From Apus apus (Eukaryota > Chordata > Aves > Apodiformes > Apodidae): a DNA stretch of 64,000 nt. Both the position numbers and the translations under genes were made by a program. Shown here piece by piece: positions 59,401 through 64,000 of the stretch (position 1 is its first letter; every line of letters starts with the position of its first letter). The notes under the pieces were generated by a model. It was given only the letters and a program-made list of their open reading frames with translations, did not search any database and was not told where the DNA came from. Location of the stretch: assembly GCF_020740795.1 (NCBI RefSeq), contig NC_067282.1:164788274-164852273 (forward strand), in the 5' to 3' direction.

Positions 59401-62256
59401 TGGTACTTTTCATTTGTACCAAAATCAAGGATGTAGTGTTTATGAATGCTGCCTGCAGTTTTGAAATTGATCTGTTCTAATATTATGTAAAGAAATACTC
59501 AGTTGAATGTTAAGCTGTAGATTCTTCTGTAGGGCTACTTGCATGAATTCAGTTAAAGCAAAAAAAGTAATGATGTATCTGTAAAATTTAACTCTGAAGT
59601 GTTTTTTAAAATGTACTGCAAGTGTTCATATTAACTGTAATATGTAAACTAAAAAGACTGCATGGATCTGATCTGTGTAAGCCTTTTCCATGGGAATCCC
59701 AGTGCCTTATATGGTCAACTTGCTTTGTAGTGGTTCAGTGAAATGAAGGCAGCCATCCAACAACAAAAAAAAAACACCACCAAAACAGCCCAGCTGGCTT
59801 TAGCGTTGTCTATAATACCCTCTTTCTTCACCTCCTTCAGTAGCACAGTAGCTAGTGGAAGACATTCCTTTTGTAGCAGTGACTGTATACTAAAAATTTA
59901 ATGCTAATTTAATAAAGAATAGTAACACACTGATGATACAGCTTTGTTGCACAATGAACTTTTGCCATCAGATAAGCTGTTGTGTCTTTACCCAAGCTTG
60001 TTGTAAACTGGTGATAATTCCTGTAGCTGTTATAAACAAAGTTTAGTTGACTGAATCCAGCATGCTTTTTTTCTGTCTGTTTGACCTGTTTGTTAACTGC
60101 CTGAATAGATGGTAACAGTTTAAATAAGCACCTGTTGAGGCTTGCATATTTAGGGATTGCTTCAGAGAGATCTGGTTCAGGTTCCTCTGGAAAGAGCATC
60201 TGAGTATGGTGGCACCAGTCATTGAAAATAACTATGTTTGCAGTGAGGTGAGCTGCCCTGTATTTACTCTAAAGTATTAGGATGCACATAAACCTTACTG
60301 TAATTCTCCTTGTGGTAACTTACATACCTGTACTTTAAAAAACCCTTCTGAATGAGAGGCTAGACTGTTAAACATAGTTGTATCTCTTTATCCAGATATG
60401 CAGAATCCTGTTTTACAGAAGTATGATAAACTGAGAATGCAAGAACATCAGTTCCTTGATTCGGAGTACTTACGAAAAATACAGCATTACTGCAAAAAAG
60501 AGAGAGCACTTTGTCACTTACCTACTGTGATGAGAGCAGTATGCAGTAAAAATGCTATAGTATTCATCTGCCTTTTAGTGAGAGAGTTTTTTTCCTTGTA
60601 TCTGGACTGCCTAAGGCCTTTAGGTCTCTTTCAGTTAATCATAAGGCTCCAGTGCCTTATTTGTGTGAAAAGGAAAGGCCAATCTACTGAGCTCAGTAAT
60701 GTCATCTCTGCTTCTGCTGATACAGGGCATTCCAGTTAGCTTTCAGAAAGCAGCCTTTGTTTCTTTATGTCTTTTGGTTTCAGCCTTTACTAGCTTCATA
60801 TAATGACTTGAACTCCTTGTACTATCAGAAAGAGTGAATATCTGATTCCTATTTACTTTATATTCTTTATTATTTTGTAGTTCTTTCTTACACACTTACC
60901 AAAGTAATTTTGTTCTAGGCTGAAGAGTTCTTGCCTATTGAGTTCTTCTTTTTCTGGAAGGTAGTCCATACCTTTGATCAAAAACATGAATCTCTACAAA
61001 GTCTGCTCTCTTACTATTTTCAGCTAAGAGCTGAAAAGGAGGATGGATGTTTTTAGACTTAATCAGATTGGGAAAAGCAAAGAGAGAGTCTTCTTAGATG
61101 GATCTTGGAAGTTTTTAATATTCTAGCATTTTGGAGAGTGCTGGAATTTTTCAGATCAACTCCTTTTTCCAAGCATTTTCAGGTTCACCAGAAGAGTGCT
61201 TCAGAGAAAAGCTGATACCCAACAGAATTTACCAAGATACCAAGAAAAACTCCAGTACTGTACAGTGATATATTTAAATTAGTTTTGAATATGGTAATTC
61301 AGAACATGAAAGCAGTACAGATGTCAGGTTGCTGTGGACTTGTCAAATTCATATGGAGGTAGGCTAGTACTCTCTCTGCTGTGACCTCTTTGACTCCACT
61401 AGCACAGAGGAGGAAGCTGTGAGATGCAAAAACAGAGTAGGGATGTAGGAGTGAGTCAGAAGACAGGAGGCAAAAGCAAGCTGTCAGATGTGGGCAGGCT
61501 GTCAGGGTGAATCTGAGAGTTAGGAAAATGAAATGGTGTGGAAAAGGGAGTGGGAAAGAAAGGCTGATACTGGGAATACTGAAATAATGGAACTTGTGTG
61601 TTGGTGTATTTGGTATCACATATTTAATGTTGTCTGTGAAATGTGTACTTCGACTTAACTGGCATTAATCTTTTAATACTCTATTATGTCATCATATCTA
61701 GATTATAGGGCCTATATAGAGGATTAGCTCTTCAGATAGTTCAGGACATGTGGTAAAAAATGCTATTGCCTGTGGGACTTCAGCTTTATCAGTGGGGAAG
61801 AAAAAAGAGAATGGTACGTGGAGTAGGAGACTGCAGTGAAATCTGTAGAGACATTATACTCTTGTGGCTGTTAGTGTAATGAAAGCTTTTTTTAAAGACA
61901 TGTGAAATGGTGTATATCCTAAAATCTTAATTCCAAGGTATTTCAAACTGTATGGTTAATTCAGGGGATATGGCTTATGAGGACCTTTTTGTCTGTTATC
62001 TGTAAAACAATAAATTTTGTTGTCAAGATTTAATTAAAATCCTGCTTATATACTGAAATGGTGGTAAGTGCTGATAGTTGGAAGAGCCTATGAGAAAATG
62101 AGTTCTGTTTGGAACAAGATATGAGTAATACAAGCCAAACTATGAAGAAAAGTCCATAATTTTGGGTAGTTGCACATTATGAAAGCGCCGATCATTTCGT
62201 AGATTGAATGAAACAATCTATGTGTTCCTTTCCACAGGAAAATAGAAATCATGTAT

Positions 62257-62330
62257 AGCAGGGAGGTTGGAATCTGATGATCCGGAAGGGCCTTTCAACC
62301 TAAACTGTTCCATGATTCTGTGATTCTATG
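62257..62330 (+). mobile_element. CR1 3' terminal fragment, plus orientation
   Basis: About 75 bases ending CATGATTCTGTGATTCTATG, the octamer-repeat tail of CR1, preceded by GGAAGGGCCTTTCAACC. Confidence 0.9.
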
Positions 62331-62870
62331 TAGGACTGTACACAGGGCATGCATTTGTGGGGCCAGTTGCTTTGGCTTAGACAGTATTAATTGAAGCTTT
62401 TCTTAGTCCTGGAATATTTGGCTGTTTGGCCTTACTATCACTTATATATAGGTCTGTGCATAAATGAATGTTTAATAGCAGAATAGAGTCCTTAGAGAAG
62501 CATGAAGCTAAGGAATGTTTTGGCTCATTTAATAATGTAAATAAAGCTGGTAGAACACCTTTCCCCTCCAGGAATCCTTGTAGAGGTGTGCATCTTAGAG
62601 GAGAAAAAGCAAGGTCAAGGCAGCAAAGATAGTCATCTGGTGTGTCAGGGAGTGGGTTTCTCTTTCCTGTTTAACATGGAGGCAATTTATCACCATGTGG
62701 TCTGAGGTATTTGGAGCATAGCCCCATGTCAGTCAGATATATTTTTCATGAAAATAAACTGAGAACCAGTTTTGAAAATAGTTTACATAGCAGGAGCTTT
62801 CAGTTTGCAGCAGGAATGGTGGCAATTGAGTAGTAGAGAAAAGCAGGTGAGCCTTTGTCCATTTGTCTCC
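62331..62870. other. Unique intronic spacer between two CR1 tails
   Basis: No gene, repeat or motif is recognised in these 540 bases. Confidence 0.6.
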
Positions 62871-62924
62871 TAGAAAGGTTAGACCAGATGAACCTTGAGG
62901 TCCCTTCCAACATCACGTTCCTAT
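62871..62924 (+). mobile_element. CR1 3' terminal fragment, plus orientation
   Basis: TAGAAAGGTTAGACCAGATG, then CCTTGAGGTCCCTTCCAAC and TTCCTATGA, are the last 50 or so bases of a CR1 element, more diverged than the one 600 bases upstream. Confidence 0.8.
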
Positions 62925-64000
62925 GAAATAAGAAAACTTGGAAGTCTTCCATCTCAAACCTTACTCCTGCGCTTGCTGCTGCTCTGTCACTGCCAGGGCC
63001 ACTGAATGATTACCTCCCAAAACTCTGCAGCACATAGACTTTCCCTGAGTTCAGTCAGTCTGTGTGCTTTCTCCATATAATCAAATCAATTCACTTTTTG
63101 TGGTTTTTCCACCTGCTTTAGCACTTGTTTGTGGAGGAGACATAGTGTAGTCAATCACAGTGCTGTGACTGACCTTGAATCCAATGTGCTTTTCAACAAG
63201 GCTTTCATTTTTGTGCTCTTCGGTAATAATCATATTTAACCTGCAGTCTGATGTACAAGAAGCAGACATTAAAACATTTGTGATTAATTTCATGATGATG
63301 TGCATACTGGTAAGGTCAGGCAAGCAACAGACTTCTGGGTTCTTGTTACTTCTTTCAAGCTGACACAGTCCTAGTAAAGACAAGGCCAGCGTGTTTTCTG
63401 TCTTGCTGCGGTTCAAAAGAGACAGCAGTTTCTCAGAAGTTAGAAGTCAACACAAATGAGTTACTACACAGTTAGAAATGTAGGCTTTTGCCCCTTTCTC
63501 CAGAAGTCCTTCCTGAGAAGGAAAGCCAGAAGTGGCTGCAGCTGCAGGTGTCACTAAGGCAATACTGTGCTTTGCTACTTTGAAAGGGTGTGCTAATGCT
63601 TCGTCCTCCCACCATGCTGTTTTCTTTCCTTCCTTTTTAAAATTTATTTATTTCAATGGGTGGAGAGGAAGAAAGGGTTGTTTCCGTCTTGCTGGTGAGT
63701 TAAATTGGCTAATGGAGAGTCTGACAAATGCTTTTGGGAGTGTGCAGTTAAGAATGAGGAGGGAGACTGGGACCTCCCTGTTTGTCAACAGTGAACTCGT
63801 GTAGAATCATGCCCTGAGTGATTAGCGTGTTAGCTCTAAGAAGTTAGGGTTTGCTGATTTTATAACACTGCCTCCTGCAGAGAACAGAATATTGCTTGAA
63901 ACTTAAAACACAGAAATGCAAATTACCCAATAGGGATTTATTTGTGAGTACTTTGAAACATTGTCATCTCCTGAACTTCAGAGTTTCTAATGCAGAATAT
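62925..64000. other. Unique intronic DNA to the window end
   Basis: Short chance frames only, including 63,081-63,416 on the minus strand (111 residues, no recognised domain). No exon 2 of PPP1R12A is seen. Confidence 0.6.

Larger units (their letters stand above)
57323..62256. other. Unique intronic DNA with an LTR-like start
   Basis: AT-rich. No coding exon is recognised; frames at 59,909-60,199 (minus) and 60,398-60,739 (plus) are open for about 100 residues but have no recognisable domain. An LTR-like stretch begins at 57,608 and a candidate control element is at 59,270-59,400. Confidence 0.6.
29484..64000 (+). other. PPP1R12A: PPP1R12A intron 1 (continues past the window end)
   Basis: From the exon 1 donor to the window end I found no sequence encoding the continuation of the second ankyrin repeat, so exon 2 probably lies beyond 64,000 and the intron is at least 34.5 kb. 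The first 700 bases are GC-rich CpG island; the rest is AT-rich with CR1 and simple repeats, listed separately. The absence of exon 2 comes from reading by eye, so a short, diverged exon could have been missed. Confidence 0.8.

Noticed and set aside
60398-60739. A 113-residue plus frame as PPP1R12A exon 2
   Set aside because: It does not continue the ankyrin repeat expected after residue 79 and resembles no part of MYPT1.
1-64000. CRISPR arrays, operons, prophage or other prokaryotic systems
   Set aside because: The sequence is vertebrate nuclear DNA: split gene, CpG island and CR1 retroposons. No regularly spaced repeat arrays or gene clusters exist.
1-64000. tRNA, rRNA or microRNA genes
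   Set aside because: I saw no tRNA A/B-box pairs with cloverleaf, no rRNA similarity and no hairpin convincing enough to name. A covariance-model scan would be decisive.

Overview
The window reads as nuclear DNA from a bird. It is AT-rich and gene-poor, has a single CpG island, and carries many decayed CR1 retroposons whose 3' ends show the avian hallmark (copies of ATTCTATG and 'GGTCCCTTCCAACC'). Two short stretches start like common avian LTRs. The one protein-coding segment I can support is exon 1 of PPP1R12A, which encodes MYPT1, the myosin phosphatase targeting subunit. Its residues agree with what I remember of chicken M130/MYPT1, including the small differences from mammals. I cannot name the species.

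Layout. Positions 1-28,400 are noncoding sequence upstream of PPP1R12A. They hold scattered low-complexity runs, a GC-rich patch of unknown origin (10.0-10.5 kb), a 1.2-kb antisense CR1 copy with RT-domain remains (18.0-19.1 kb) and a possible LTR start at 20.47 kb. I found no exon of an upstream gene. Positions 28,400-30,210 are a CpG island containing the promoter and exon 1. Just upstream of the start codon lie GC boxes, three tandem 13-mers, a (GCC)8 run, a CGCG-type (BANP-like) palindrome and a possible 46-codon upstream ORF. The start codon region contains two in-frame ATGs and overlaps a YY1-like motif. Exon 1 codes for 79 residues (29,247-29,483), including the KVKF docking motif for the PP1 catalytic subunit and the first ankyrin repeat, and stops in phase 0 at a GT donor.

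Positions 29,484-64,000 are read as PPP1R12A intron 1. I found no exon 2, so the intron is probably at least 34.5 kb. It holds six CR1 pieces (two antisense, at 32.0 and 37.7 kb; four sense, at 44.0-46.0, 56.7-57.3, 62.3 and 62.9 kb), an LTR-like start at 57.6 kb, simple repeats, and a perfect 76-bp direct repeat at 33.9 and 39.0 kb. Past the perfect part, the two copies differ by exactly 16 bp, the length of a perfect palindrome present in the first copy.

I found no new multi-gene system. The observations most worth a second look are the 76-bp duplication with its palindrome, the layered start-site architecture of PPP1R12A (upstream ORF, twin ATGs, YY1-like and CGCG motifs), and a few noncoding blocks that could be conserved regulatory elements.
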